Shown here in pieces: positions 52,280-63,110 of a DNA stretch of 64,000 nucleotides. The notes beneath the pieces are model-generated. The model ran no database searches. It was given only the letters and a program-made list of their open reading frames with translations, and was not told the origin of the DNA. A program made the position numbers and the translations under genes. Position 1 is the first letter of the stretch, and the number at the start of each line of letters is the position of its first letter. Source of the DNA: Romanomermis culicivorax (taxonomy: Eukaryota > Nematoda > Enoplea > Mermithida > Mermithidae); the NCBI GenBank assembly GCA_963922205.1, contig CAWUHX010000252.1, positions 62,001 through 126,000 of the forward strand, in the 5' to 3' direction.

Positions 52280-52690
52280 CATACATGTAATTGGGGGGAA
52301 TTGCTATAGGACCCCCCCCCCCCAGAAATCGTCGACCATATGGCTAGCCACTGGGCGACCCAACCCCAGGATTTTCCAATCCTATGGCTAGCCATATGGT
52401 AGTCATAGGAACCCCCATGTTTTGGTCGGAAAAATATTGAAAATGTCACTTTTTTGAAGAAAAATGTCAATTTTTGAACAAATAATGGTCAAAAACGCCA
52501 ATTTTTTTCGGCGGTTCGCGCCATGGATACTTTTTTACGGTTTTTGAAACAAAAATTACAATTTTTTGAACCGTTTTCCGGACTTTTTTTGGTTGAAAAA
52601 TCGAGTTTTCTCCTTTAAGAGATCCTTCCCCCAAAATTTTGGGTAATTAGTGACCCCCCCCTCAGACCATGGGGCCTCGTTACATGTATG
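52280..52690 (+). mobile_element. hAT-type MITE, family M1 (reference copy)
   Basis: The ends are CATACATGTAATTGGGG and GTTACATGTATG. Flanking octamers are GTCGGAAC (52272-52279) and GTCGTAAC (52691-52698). The internal ATGGCTAGCCA palindromes and CGGCGGTTCGCGCC are conserved with other M1 copies. Confidence 0.85.
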
Positions 52691-54470
52691 GTCGTAACCT
52701 AACAATTTTTAAAGCGCTAGGCGTCGGAAAGATAAGAAAAACGTGAAGCTATAGATTGTTCAATGCTATGTGCTACATATAAAGGACGTGAAGTAATGTG
52801 ATATGTGAGGAAAGTTTAAACAAAAAAACATGCCAAATCGTGGTTTTCAAGACACGATTTCTGAGAGATCCTACTTTCCCTATGATAAGTCGGAAATTAA
52901 TCATATCTCAAAATGAGATATTTTGAATAGTTTCGTGCGCTGAGTTCCATGGTATCAGTGGCTTTGCTTGAAAACGAAAATTCATGCTGCTACAGTATAC
53001 CAAAGTTTTAAAATTGATCTTTTTTTTGACATTTTTCAGTGGTCTTGCTAGCCAAGCGATATTTCAGGGTCGGATTGATATTATTTGATGAATCAATATT
53101 CATTTTACAGAGGAGAGAATAAGCTCTCTTCTGATGTAATATTTACGGTAAATAATTGCATATTACACTTTTTCATAGTTTAAAGTGTCGAAAATAAGCC
53201 GTCAAAATTGAAAAAAAAATTGTTTATGGGCACTCCTGAGCACCTTCCCGTCGGATGCCGCATAATTTTATTTTATTTTCTAGCGCATGCATTTTTACTG
53301 AACTGATTAAGTTTCATCAAAATATTTGTACTGTTTTGGGAGCTGCACGGCTCTGAAGAAGGCATATTTATGGAAATTTCTCAAGAATCATTACATTTTC
53401 CAGGTGGCCTTTCTCTGATACATTTATTATCTATAGCATACATGCGCATAGGGGGGAGAGCCCGGGATTATCCCCGGGCTGTAGGTCAGGGATTTACTGT
53501 CAGTCAATTTTGGTCAACCAGTCTTCATCAGTGGTTGCATACATGCACACGGTCAGGGGTCCCAGGGTATAGAAAATGACCAAAATTGGTCCTTTAGTAA
53601 TTTTTGCAGAAATCAGGTATGTAGTAATTTTTTTACTTTAAAATGAAATTTTATTGAGTTTTGTATCAATAATTACTCAACGAAGCTGTTTGCTAACATT
53701 AATCATAAACTGTGTTTTAAATTGATCTTTTTTTGTAATCTAATCTTTTCAAAATGTTTGTTGCATTTTACTTCGCCAAATTTTTGGCCTATAGTAAACT
53801 TCTGCCAAATTTTTTAAGGTATGGTAGAAATAACTGAACATCATGTTGGTATCCTAAATAAACTGTACTTTTATAAAATAAGGAAAAAAATTTGCTACCC
53901 AACGATTTTGGGATTCATCCACGGCCTGGAACTGGTACCATACACATGTATGATCTATAGTATAGAATCATTAAATAAAACTTTGATGTACTAATTTTTC
54001 CACAAACAAACATTTTACACTTTGCAAGAAAGTTTAAACAGTCGGAGATGAGAAGCAAAAATGAAGGAAAATCCTGTTTAGAGGCACTACCGAGCACCAT
54101 CGCCTACGATGCAAAAAAATTTTATCTTTTTATTCTTTCGATCATACATTCCTACAGTAGCTGTGAAAAGCAGCATCGCGATTCGAATACCCGTTGAAGA
54201 GCTGCACAGATTCAAAGAAAGTAAAATTCTGAAAATTGCTCAAAAATCAATAATTTTTTTGCGTTTTTGTGTTTTCATGCATACCTGAGCAATGCCGGGC
54301 CACCCGAGCCACCGGATAGCTACGTTTGTGGGTCCGGTAGCTACGTCGGCGGCTGTCGGTGGCTCAAGGAAATCCGCACTTGCTGAAGGGAAGAGGAAGG
54401 AAAAGAGGAAAAAAGAAAAAGAGGGAAAGAGAAAAGGAGAGAGAAAAAAGGGAAGAGAGAAGGAGAGAAA
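52691..54470. other. Gene-free stretch with a short family P fragment
   Basis: At about 53,440-53,550, CATACATGCGCATAGGGGGG and GCATACATGCACACGG bracket a short GC-rich segment that resembles a deleted family P MITE. The remainder is AT-rich, with no gene recognised. Confidence 0.4.
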
Positions 54471-55490
54471 TAGTGAGCCAGTCAACCAACCTGGGAAAAA
54501 TCAACCAACCAACCAATCTGGGAAGCAACAAACTAAGTGATATGGTAGAAAACCAACCAATTTGGGAAAACAACCCATCAACTGATCTGGGAAGCAACTA
54601 ACCAATTTGAGAAACAACCAGCCAACTGATCTGGAAAGCAACTAATGAACCAATCTGAGAGTCAACCAACTATCTGATCAGAGAACCAACGAATCAATTG
54701 ATCTGAAAAGCAACCAATAAACTGACATAGAACAACCAACCAATCTGGGAGTCAACTTACGAACTGATTTGGGAAGTAATCAACCAATTCAGGAAACAAC
54801 TAACCAATTGATCTGGAAAGCAACCAACAAACTGATCTGGGAAGCAACCAACCTATTTGAAAAAAAACAATCAATCTGGGGAACAACCGACCAAGTGATC
54901 TAGAAAGCAACCAGCCAACTGATCTAGGAAGCAACTAATAAATTGACCTCGGAAACAACCAACCAACTGATCTGAGGAACAACCAACCAATCTGAGAGTA
55001 AACCAACCAACTGATCTGCTAGGCAACCAAATAATTTTGATAAACAACCAACCAAGTGATCTGGAAAGCAACCAGCTAATTGATCTGAGAAGCAACCGAC
55101 CAATTTGGAAAAAACCAACCAGCTGATCTGGAAAGCAACTAAGCAATTTGGGAAGCAATCAACCACCTGATTTATAGGAAGCAACCGACGAATCTGGGGA
55201 ACATAGAAAATCAACAAATCCAGGAATCAACCAAACAACCATGTGATTCGGGACGCAACCAACCGATCAATCTAGGTGTCAACTAACCAACTGATCTGAG
55301 AAGCAACCAACTAATATAGAAAGCAACTAACCAACTGATCTAGGAAGCAAACGACCAATTTATGAAACAACCAATCAATCTGGGAGTCAGACAACTAACC
55401 AACTTTATCTGTGAGGCAACCAATAAGTTTAGGAAACAGTCAACCAATCAATCAGGGAATCAACCAAATAAAACACATCTTGGGTAGAAC
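54471..55490 (+). repeat. Degenerate short tandem array
   Basis: About 1 kb of units such as AACCAACTGATCTGGGAAGC, alternating with AACCAATCTGGGAAACAAC, shows heavy variation. No inverted partner array was found in the window. Minus-strand ORFs here (repeats of DQLVGCF) are translations of the array and not genes. A GGAAAAGAGGAAAA purine tract precedes it at about 54,385-54,470. Confidence 0.8.
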
Positions 55491-55783
55491 CGAACAATTT
55501 AAAGCCTGCCTTTCCGGCTATAGGAAACATGGGTGGGCGTATCCGCAAAAATTTAAAAAAATAATCGTGCTATCGAAAAGTTTGAAATTGTTTGAACAAC
55601 TTTTTTCGAAATTAAAGTGAAATTTCTAAATTTTAAATTTTTTTAAATTTTACTTGCCATATCCTGCGGTCAGAATCCATATTCTCCAAAACCACCGATT
55701 GCAGCAAGAAGTTCTGGATTCGACCACAGGGGACTTTTGGAACTGTTGTGTTTTTAGAATAGCCTAAATTCAGGATACTACAC

Positions 55784-56517
55784 CACTTTTTTGTGCCAAA
55801 ACATGGTTTTTGGCAGGAAAAAATTTGAAATGGCACAAAAAATTTTGGGCGTTTGTGCTAATTGGCACAAACCTTTTGACTGGTCGAAGACGAAATTGTC
55901 TCGATTTTCGAACATTTAAGGGGCTGGAACCGCAAAATTTTCTCGGCGCTTCGCGCAGTCGATTAATATAATATTGAACACTTTTATTTGCCTCGAACGC
56001 GAGCGGATTCTATTCGAATAGCATATTTTTAGTATCGCAACAAATTTTGAGATTTTAATTGACTGATTAAGAATAGAAATTCTCAACTTCCTGTGTTTAT
56101 TTAGTGGGATTGATAACCGAAAGTTTATTTTGGTGATTCAAATAGAAAAATTGATTTTTTCGACCAAAAATTCACACAACTTTTGACTTCAGTTAACGTC
56201 TTCTAGAAACCATTTATAGACATCTTAATTTAATCTTTCATCGTTATTAGAAAAAAATTCGTAGCCGAAAATTACAAAAAAACTTCCTGTCCAATTTTAA
56301 AGAAACATTTGATTTCTCGCAACAAGATAAAAATAGGGTAGGCACGAGTTTTATGTAAATTTAAAGTATCTTTAATTATGTTTCTATCAAAACTTTGGCA
56401 TACACTTTTTAAAAGATTTCAGTATGTTTTTAGGGAGAAAATTTTTTGTGCCATTGACACAATTTTTTTTATCCTTTGTGCCGATTGGCATTAATGTCCG
56501 TGCACAAAAAAACACTG
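55784..56517. mobile_element. hAT-like MITE, family Z
   Basis: The ends are CACTTTTTTGTGCCAAA and GTGCACAAAAAAACACTG, with internal GCTAATTGGCACAAA motifs near both ends. Flanking TACTACAC and TACCACAA match at six of eight positions. Fragments of the same family occur at 26,600, 27,720 and 30,260. Confidence 0.55.
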
Positions 56518-56527
56518 TACCACAATT

Positions 56528-57464
56528 CACTGTTTTTCCTCCACCGGCCTTTTCTCCAAATGGGGAAAGGGGTCAAAATTGTTCCCCTCTTTCTCCAAGT
56601 CGTTTTTTCGCTTAAAAATGCTCATAAACGCTTCAGTCGTGTGTTTTGAGCTTTTTAAATCATTTTAATAATTTTAAAACTGCTGATTCATTGAAATTGT
56701 ACAAAAAAATAAAAAAATTTGAGTTTGAAGCCTAATTTACAAGCATTATGGAGCATAATGACTTCGAATTGCATGGGAAATCGACTGTTCTGTAAAGTCC
56801 TCTATGACGTGAGAGTCCAAAAAAGATGTTAATCTTTCGATGCGGAGCGCCGGGAAAATTTTTGGGGTATGGAAATTGAATCGACCCTGGAAAATCAATC
56901 TTTGGAATATATATTTCAATAATTAACTTCGAATTTTCTGTTGAAACATCGTAAGTTCCAGAATTTTATCATTAAACCATTAATTTATTCATAAACTTTC
57001 ATGAATTTGGCCAAAAAGATGTGAGTGAGAAGAGTAGAAATTTGCGAAAACTGTCTCCATGAAGCTTTTGAATTCATTTTACGTTGAGAGGAACAATCAA
57101 TTCAAAAAGTTTAGAAAGTTGACGTGTTGATCTTTCTCAAAAAATGTGTCAGGGAAAAATGCGGATGTTAATTAAATATCAAAATAAAATTTTGAAGATT
57201 ACCAATTATAATATGAGATAATACGTTCAAGATGATGAAAACTATAAAAAATTAAATGGTAAGCGAAGGTAGTTATGCTAAAGGCCACGCCTGAGCTTGG
57301 TAATAAATAATAATCATTCGCGTCGGAAAATTTTGAGATTTGGACTTTCTAAAATGCGTCTAATCAAACCTCAAATTTTTTTTCTCCAAATAGGGAAAGA
57401 GCCCAATTTTTTTCCCTTCTTCGAACTTTTTTCCCAAAAAGAACGATTAGGGAGAAAAACAGTG
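56528..57464 (+). mobile_element. hAT-like MITE, family Y, copy 1
   Basis: The ends are CACTGTTTTTCCTCC and GGAGAAAAACAGTG, with flanks CCACAATT and GCATAATT (six of eight). It contains CCAAATGGGGAAAGGGGTC and a palindrome remnant at about 56,838. It provides the unoccupied reference for the Tigger insertion at 62,198. Confidence 0.65.
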
Positions 57465-57632
57465 GCATAATTTAGCCACCGTTTTTCCTTAAATGGGGTC
57501 TTTTGAATAAAGAAATTTGGAGATGAGGAACAAAATTGGAGAACTCAAAACCGAAAAGATGCATTTTAGTGAACTTTAAAAGGTCAAAATGTCAAAATTT
57601 TCCAGCATTTGGCGCCGGTGATGAGTGTAATA

Positions 57633-58390
57633 CACCGTTTTTTTCTTGGCAGATTTTCTTAACATGAGAACCGAAAATTTTTCTCCTCATTTTGCAAAAG
57701 TTTTCCACATTACCTAAAACGTTTATAATGTGACCACGGATGCTTTTGTCTGCATTTTAGGAGCATACCCAAGTATTCTGATGTTTTTGTAGTCAAAAAC
57801 TTGCAAAAATGAGATAACGATATTTATCCGCTATTAACATTTCTGTGGTTCCGATTAGAATTATGTAATTTAATTTCATTCATAGTCCGGCGCCGAGCGC
57901 CGGAAAAATTTTCGAAGTTTTATATTCTAAAACGTTGGAAAATAAATCTCTGCAACAAATATTCGTGAATAAAATTACCGTCTAGAATGATGTCTTCAAT
58001 TTCCATTGTCAATTAACGCAAAAGTTCATGCAGCGACCGTTTAAAAAATTCGGAGCCCCGAGAGAAAACATTGAGAGAATTGAAGAAAAATCTTTATTTT
58101 CGGCGAAATTCTGACTCTTAAGGATAATAAAATGAGACGAGCTAACTAAATTGATAGAAACCGTTCAGCTTTAATTAGAGAGTGGAAGTAGATATGCTAA
58201 CGGCCGCGCCTGATAGAAAATGATTATTATACCCATGACCGGCGCTTTTTGAAATTTTGAGATTTTGCTGACCTTTCAAAGTCCACCAGAATGCATCTTT
58301 TCGGTTATGAATCCCCCAAAATGTTTTCCACAATGAGAACCATACCCAAAATTTTTTTCCTCAAAAGACCCCATTCGATGAAAAGCAGTG
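57633..58390 (+). mobile_element. Family X copy inserted into another X copy
   Basis: The ends are CACCGTTTTTTTCTTGGC and GATGAAAAGCAGTG. Flanking octamers are GTGTAATA (57625-57632) and GTATAATA (58391-58398). It is in opposite orientation to the host copy. It contains the palindrome CCGGCGCCGAGCGCCGG at about 57,888. Confidence 0.75.
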
Positions 58391-58658
58391 GTATAATAAT
58401 CATTATTTTCTATCAGGTGCGGCCGTTAGCATACATTCCACTTCCACTTACTAATCAACCCCCAGCAGTTTATGTCTACTGAGTTACCGTGTCTCATTTT
58501 GTAATCGTTAACTGTCAGCATTTCACGGAAAATTGAGATTTTTCATCAATTTTCACAATATTTTGTCTCGGGCTAGGAATTTTTCATACGTCTCAACATG
58601 AACTTTTGCACTTTTGAACGATAAAGAGTGAAGATATCATTCTAAACCGTAATTTTAT

Positions 58659-60087
58659 CAGGGTTGGCGAGCATTGGGTCCTTGGGTTGATGGGTTATTT
58701 GGGTTGAAAAATTGGGCATTTTTTGGGTTTTTAAGAAAAAAAATTATTTTTTTCTATTTTGTTCTCATACACATTTCTTCCTGACTTAACAATAAATTGA
58801 GAGTTGAGCAAACTGTAGTAACTGCAATACCGTCTCTTCTGGCACTGACATGACAACAGATTTGAGACGAGGTTACACAACACAACAAACAAATCAAATG
58901 CTTCGTAAATTTTCAATTCAGGAAACTATTCGATTATTCAGCAAACTATTCGATTCGGTTCGTATTACTGTTCTGTTGAGTTGAGTTATTCTAATCTAAA
59001 AGCTAAAGATTCATATTCAATAAATTTAACTCATGTTTGGATCGTTTTTTGGCTGATCCTTTTTTTGGAGGTGTAAGGTTCGCATTCGTAGTTTATCTGA
59101 ATACTAGGCAGATTCTACTGCTCATGAGTCATGAGCACTCATGAGCAGTGCTAGTGAGCAATGCGCGGCATTACTTGTAACTGCTATAGTTTTTGTTTTA
59201 CCTACTGCTCACAGTCATCAGTAGCTCGTGAGCTGACTTGAGCAGCTCTAAAATATTGCGGGAGACGGCAGACCCTCTGGAGAGAGAGGCAGCTGGCAGC
59301 TTTTCGGGTCCATAAATGTGCTAAAAATGGGCCCTCAAGTATGCTGGTTGAGTGGCCGTAAGCAGTATGAATGTTGAAAAAACATCAAAATTTTTTCAGC
59401 CTGCAAAGTCACAGTTTACAAACAACTCACTGAGTGATCTTGGCAACTGAAGATGAAGAAAAAAATACGTTTCGTTACAAAATGCTGGAGAGCGGCTAAA
59501 AATCTTCTATGCAATATTAGTTGACGGAAGGCGAAACGTGGCCTTCGTTGCAAAAAAAGCCTTGCGAACTGTACCTTTTTGCACGACCTGCATGCCAAAT
59601 TTCCCTATTCGAAAAAGCGTCACGTTTTTTAGGACTAAGATTGACAAACAGGCAAAATTGTTTTTGTCATGTTGTGTTTTCTTTAGTGGTGTAAGTTGCG
59701 CGTCGTCGGAGCCTAATTTTTCAACATTTGGCTGCTTTCATACCGAGTTGCGTAACTGATTGTAATCTGCATCGGTAGAAAAACTAGTCTTCATAAAATT
59801 CAATGCTAATAATTTTTTCGACGGTGCAGAGGTGGATGATTTTATTTGTTACGATGAGTAAGTTGGGTATTTGTGTTTTGAAATCAGGTAAAATGATCTG
59901 AAAATGTTTTGCTTTATGAAGAATAAAACTTTAGTGATGTTGCGTTTGAATTATTTTTACTTGGTTCAGATCCAGCATTATGAAATTTTAAAAAACCTGA
60001 TAAAACCCAGAAAACCCCATAAAAATCCAAAAAACCCATAAAAAACCCAAATTCGGAATTTTGAAAATGGGTTTTTTCTCAACCCTG
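58659..60087 (+). mobile_element. hAT transposon remnant with perfect 8-bp duplication
   Basis: The ends are CAGGGTTGGCGAGC and CTCAACCCTG. AATTTTAT is repeated exactly at 58651-58658 and 60088-60095. GGGTTTTT-rich and AAAACCC-rich subterminal tracts face each other. A plus-strand frame at 59,538-59,759 ends in SCASSEPNFSTFG and HTELRN, which matches the C-terminal dimerisation motif of hAT transposases. The rest of the transposase is missing or decayed. Confidence 0.85.
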
Positions 60088-60381
60088 AATTTTATAGCTT
60101 CTATTGAGTAATATTTAATTCATTCTCCAGCGTTACAGAAAGTGAAAATTCGAAAAAATTGTCGACGCTTCGCGTTGGAATGGGGAGCAAATTACAAATG
60201 TTGAACTTGAATTTAATTTATTTCTGGTCGTTGTGAAGACACATTTTGAGTAAAATTGCATAACTCAGATCGGAACCACAGAAATGTTAATAGCACATCA
60301 TGAGAACTCTATCGTTAATAATGCCTTCAGCTCTTGTAGAACACCATATATCATTCATCAGCACAATTTTACAGACCTGAC

Positions 60382-61340
60382 CACTGTTTTTGTTTCCCCA
60401 AATCGTGCTTCTTGGAGGAAAAAATTCGGAAGAGGGAAAAAAATTTTAGGCTCTTTCCCCATTTGGGGAAGAAAATTTTGGGGATCGTATTCAGAAAAGA
60501 TGCATTTTGGTGCATTTTAGAAGGTCATAATTTCACAAGTTTCCGCGAAAACTTTAATTATCATTATTATGCATTACCTAGCTCAGGCGCGGCTTTTAGC
60601 ATGTCTATCTTCATTTATCACTAAATCTATAATATTTTTCATCATCTTAAACGTATTATCTCATGTTTTAATTAGTTATCTTCAATATTTTATCATGATA
60701 TATAATGAAGATTCGCATTTTTTCCTTGACACAGTTTTTGAGAAAGATTACAGTCAAGTCTTTAAGCTTTTTGAAGCGATTATTTATTTCCTAACGTAAA
60801 ATCCATTCAAAAGCTTCATGGAAGAAATTTCTACTCTTCTTACCCATATCTCTACAGGCCAAGTTCATGGGAGTTTACAAATAAATTACTGGCTTTAAAA
60901 TTTTTCAAATAAAATTCTAGAAATTACGATTTTTGAACACTAATTCATGAAATGAATGTTTGAAAAATTGATTTTCCAGCGTCGCAGAATGTCCATACCA
61001 AAAAAACATTTTTCGGCGCATCGTGCCGGAAAGATTAACATTTTCTTGGGCTCTCACTTGTCATCATAGAAGACTCAACCGTCGATTTCTCATGTTAAGC
61101 AAAGTCATTATGCTCTCAAAACTGGAGAATTTGTTCCACAATGCTTGTAAGTTAGACTTCAAACTGGAAAATTTCAATTTTTTCTTCACTTTTAACGACT
61201 TAAAGGCTCTAAAAAGCTCAAAAACACTTAAATAAAGCGTCTATCAGCATTTCTAAGCGAAAAAACGACGTCGGAAAAATAGGGGAAAAAATTTTGACCC
61301 CTTTCCCCATTGGGGAAAAGGCCCGGGGAAAAAAACAGTG
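60382..61340 (-). mobile_element. hAT-type MITE, family Y, copy 2
   Basis: The ends are CACTGTTTTTGTTTCCCC and GGGGAAAAAAACAGTG. GACCTGAC is repeated exactly on both sides (60374-60381 and 61341-61348). Sequence matches copy 1 inverted, with the palindrome CGGCGCATCGTGCCGG at about 61,014. Confidence 0.85.
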
Positions 61341-62197
61341 GACCTGACTAGAATTTTCTCAATTTTTTTCCCTGTTCTCCTAATATGCAGAATACAGCGT
61401 CGGTGGCCACGTTATAAACGTTTTTAAAAATGTAGAAAATTTTTGGAAAATGACGGGAAACAATTTTGGGTCCAGTTCTGCACTGCGGTTTTCTCCTGTT
61501 ACCACTATTTTTCCCCCGGCTTTTTCTTGAAATGGGAGGAAGGGTCAAAATTTGTTTCCGTATTTTCCCAAAGTCGTTTTTCGCTTTAAAATGATCATAG
61601 ATGTTTTATTTATGTATTTTTAAGCTTTTTCAAACCTTCTGCTGCTTTTTTGGAGCCGTTAATTCATTAAAATTGAGGAAACATTTTAAATTTTTGAGTT
61701 TGACCGAAGTCTAATCTACAAGCATTAAGTAACAGATTTTCCAGCAAACTATCCAAGAGCATAATGACTTTGAATTACATAAGAAATCGACGGCCAAGTC
61801 TTCTATGGTGACAAGTGAGAGCCCAAAAAGGATATTAATCTTTCCAGCGCCAAGCAGCGGAAAAATTTTTTGGATGTTGACATTCTGCAACGCTGGAAAA
61901 TCAATTTTCCAAACATTTATTTCAAGAATTATATTCGAATTTTGTGTTCAAAGGTCGTAATTCTTAGAATTTTATTATTTGAAAAATTTTAAAACCAGTA
62001 TTTATTCGCAAACTCTCATAAACTTGGCCGAAAAGATATGAGTAAGAAGAGAATATATTTCCAAAAACTACTTCCATGAAGCTTTTGAATTTATTTTACA
62101 TTAAGAAAAGAATAATCGCTTCAAAAAGTTCAGAGAATTGAGGTATTGATCCTTCTCAAAAAATGTGTCACAGAAAAATGTGAATCTTTATTAAATA

Positions 62198-62886
62198 CAG
62201 TCGAACACGGTTAATGAACACTCTGGATATTGAGCATTTACGCTTAATAAACACGCTGTAGCACAGTCCCAACTCAATTCCTATAGTTTCTTATATGTTG
62301 ATAATACAGTTAATGAGCACGGTTAACGGATAATGAACACGCCTGGTAGAATCTCTGCATATCTTGATACACGTTAAATTCTACGTTTAATGAACACTTG
62401 TTGACGGATATTGAACACGCTTTAATCTACGCTTAGTAAACACGATGTGTACAGATAATATGTACACTTTATCGATTACAGAAACTTCCAGAAACTTCTA
62501 GAAACATCTTAATGCAACACAACGTCTTGTCTTGTTGTCTTGGTGCTATTGTACATTGCTTTTTTTTCTTGATGTTTTTCTTGTAAAAAATACCTACGTT
62601 TGAAGAAGCCAAACGAGCTATATCGGTTGTCAGAAATTTTTTGTTTTCAAAGGAATCCTCTGATGAAATACTTGCCTCTGTAAATTCTATTGATGATTTT
62701 ATGGATACAAGTCATATTGCTTCGTTGAAACAGTCTAAAATAACGTCATTTTTTAAATGATGATAAGTGATTCATGTTGAAGTAAAATTTATGTTGAATT
62801 TGACGGAGTTCTGATAATGAACACTTACGGATAGTGAACACTTTTATTTCGGTCCGCTCGGGGTGTTCATTAACCGTGTTCGACTG
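62198..62886 (+). mobile_element. Tigger/pogo-type element remnant with TA duplication
   Basis: CAGTCGAACACGGTTAATGA and its complement form the ends, flanked by TA (62196-62197 and 62887-62888). Additional TTAATGAACAC-like motifs occur inside the left end. The related Y copy at about 57,150-57,210 lacks the insert. It is 689 bp and an internal deletion derivative, retaining only the last part of a transposase. Confidence 0.88.
62599..62760 (+). pseudogene. C-terminal tail of a Tigger/pogo transposase
   Basis: About 53 residues in one frame end in a stop. They include FEEAKRAISVVRNFL and terminate in KQSKITSFFK, a typical Tigger C-terminus. QSKITSFF fits the PCNA-interacting (PIP-box) consensus. 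The DDD catalytic domain is absent, so the fragment is not a functional gene. Confidence 0.7.
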
Positions 62887-63110
62887 TATAAAGATAAATA
62901 TTGAAGAGTGCCAATTAAAACATGAGATAATACGTTTAAGATGGTGAAAACTATTGTACATCAAGTGATAAGTGAGGGTAGACATGCTAAAAGCCGCGCC
63001 TGAGCTAGGTAATACATAATAATGATTATTAAAGTTCACGCGGGAGAATTTTGAGATTATGATCTTCTAAAATGCACCAAAATGCATCTTTTTTGTATCC
63101 GATGCCCAAA

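Larger units (their letters stand above)
57477..61495 (-). mobile_element. Family X copy split by three later insertions
   Basis: Sequence matching the inverted X consensus appears in order at 57,477-57,632, 58,391-58,658, 60,088-60,381 and 61,341 to about 61,495. Removing the three inserts leaves about 0.85 kb in the same order as 20,122-21,139. The right terminus is diverged. Confidence 0.7.
61502..63110 (+). repeat. Family Y copy 3, split by a Tigger element
   Basis: It begins CCACTATTTTTCCCCC and follows the order of copy 1, including TGGGAGGAAGGGGTC, a palindrome near 61,850 and an AAAGCCGCGCCTGAGC block at about 62,990. The right end is not defined. Confidence 0.6.

Noticed and set aside
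54871..55217. ORFs with repeated DQLVGCF-like motifs
   Set aside because: They are frames through a degenerate tandem DNA array. No start context, splice sites or protein family support a gene.
24471..61870. Recurrent GC palindromes as possible CRISPR repeats or bacterial terminators
   Set aside because: They are not regularly spaced, have no spacers between them, and the region contains introns and eukaryotic genes.
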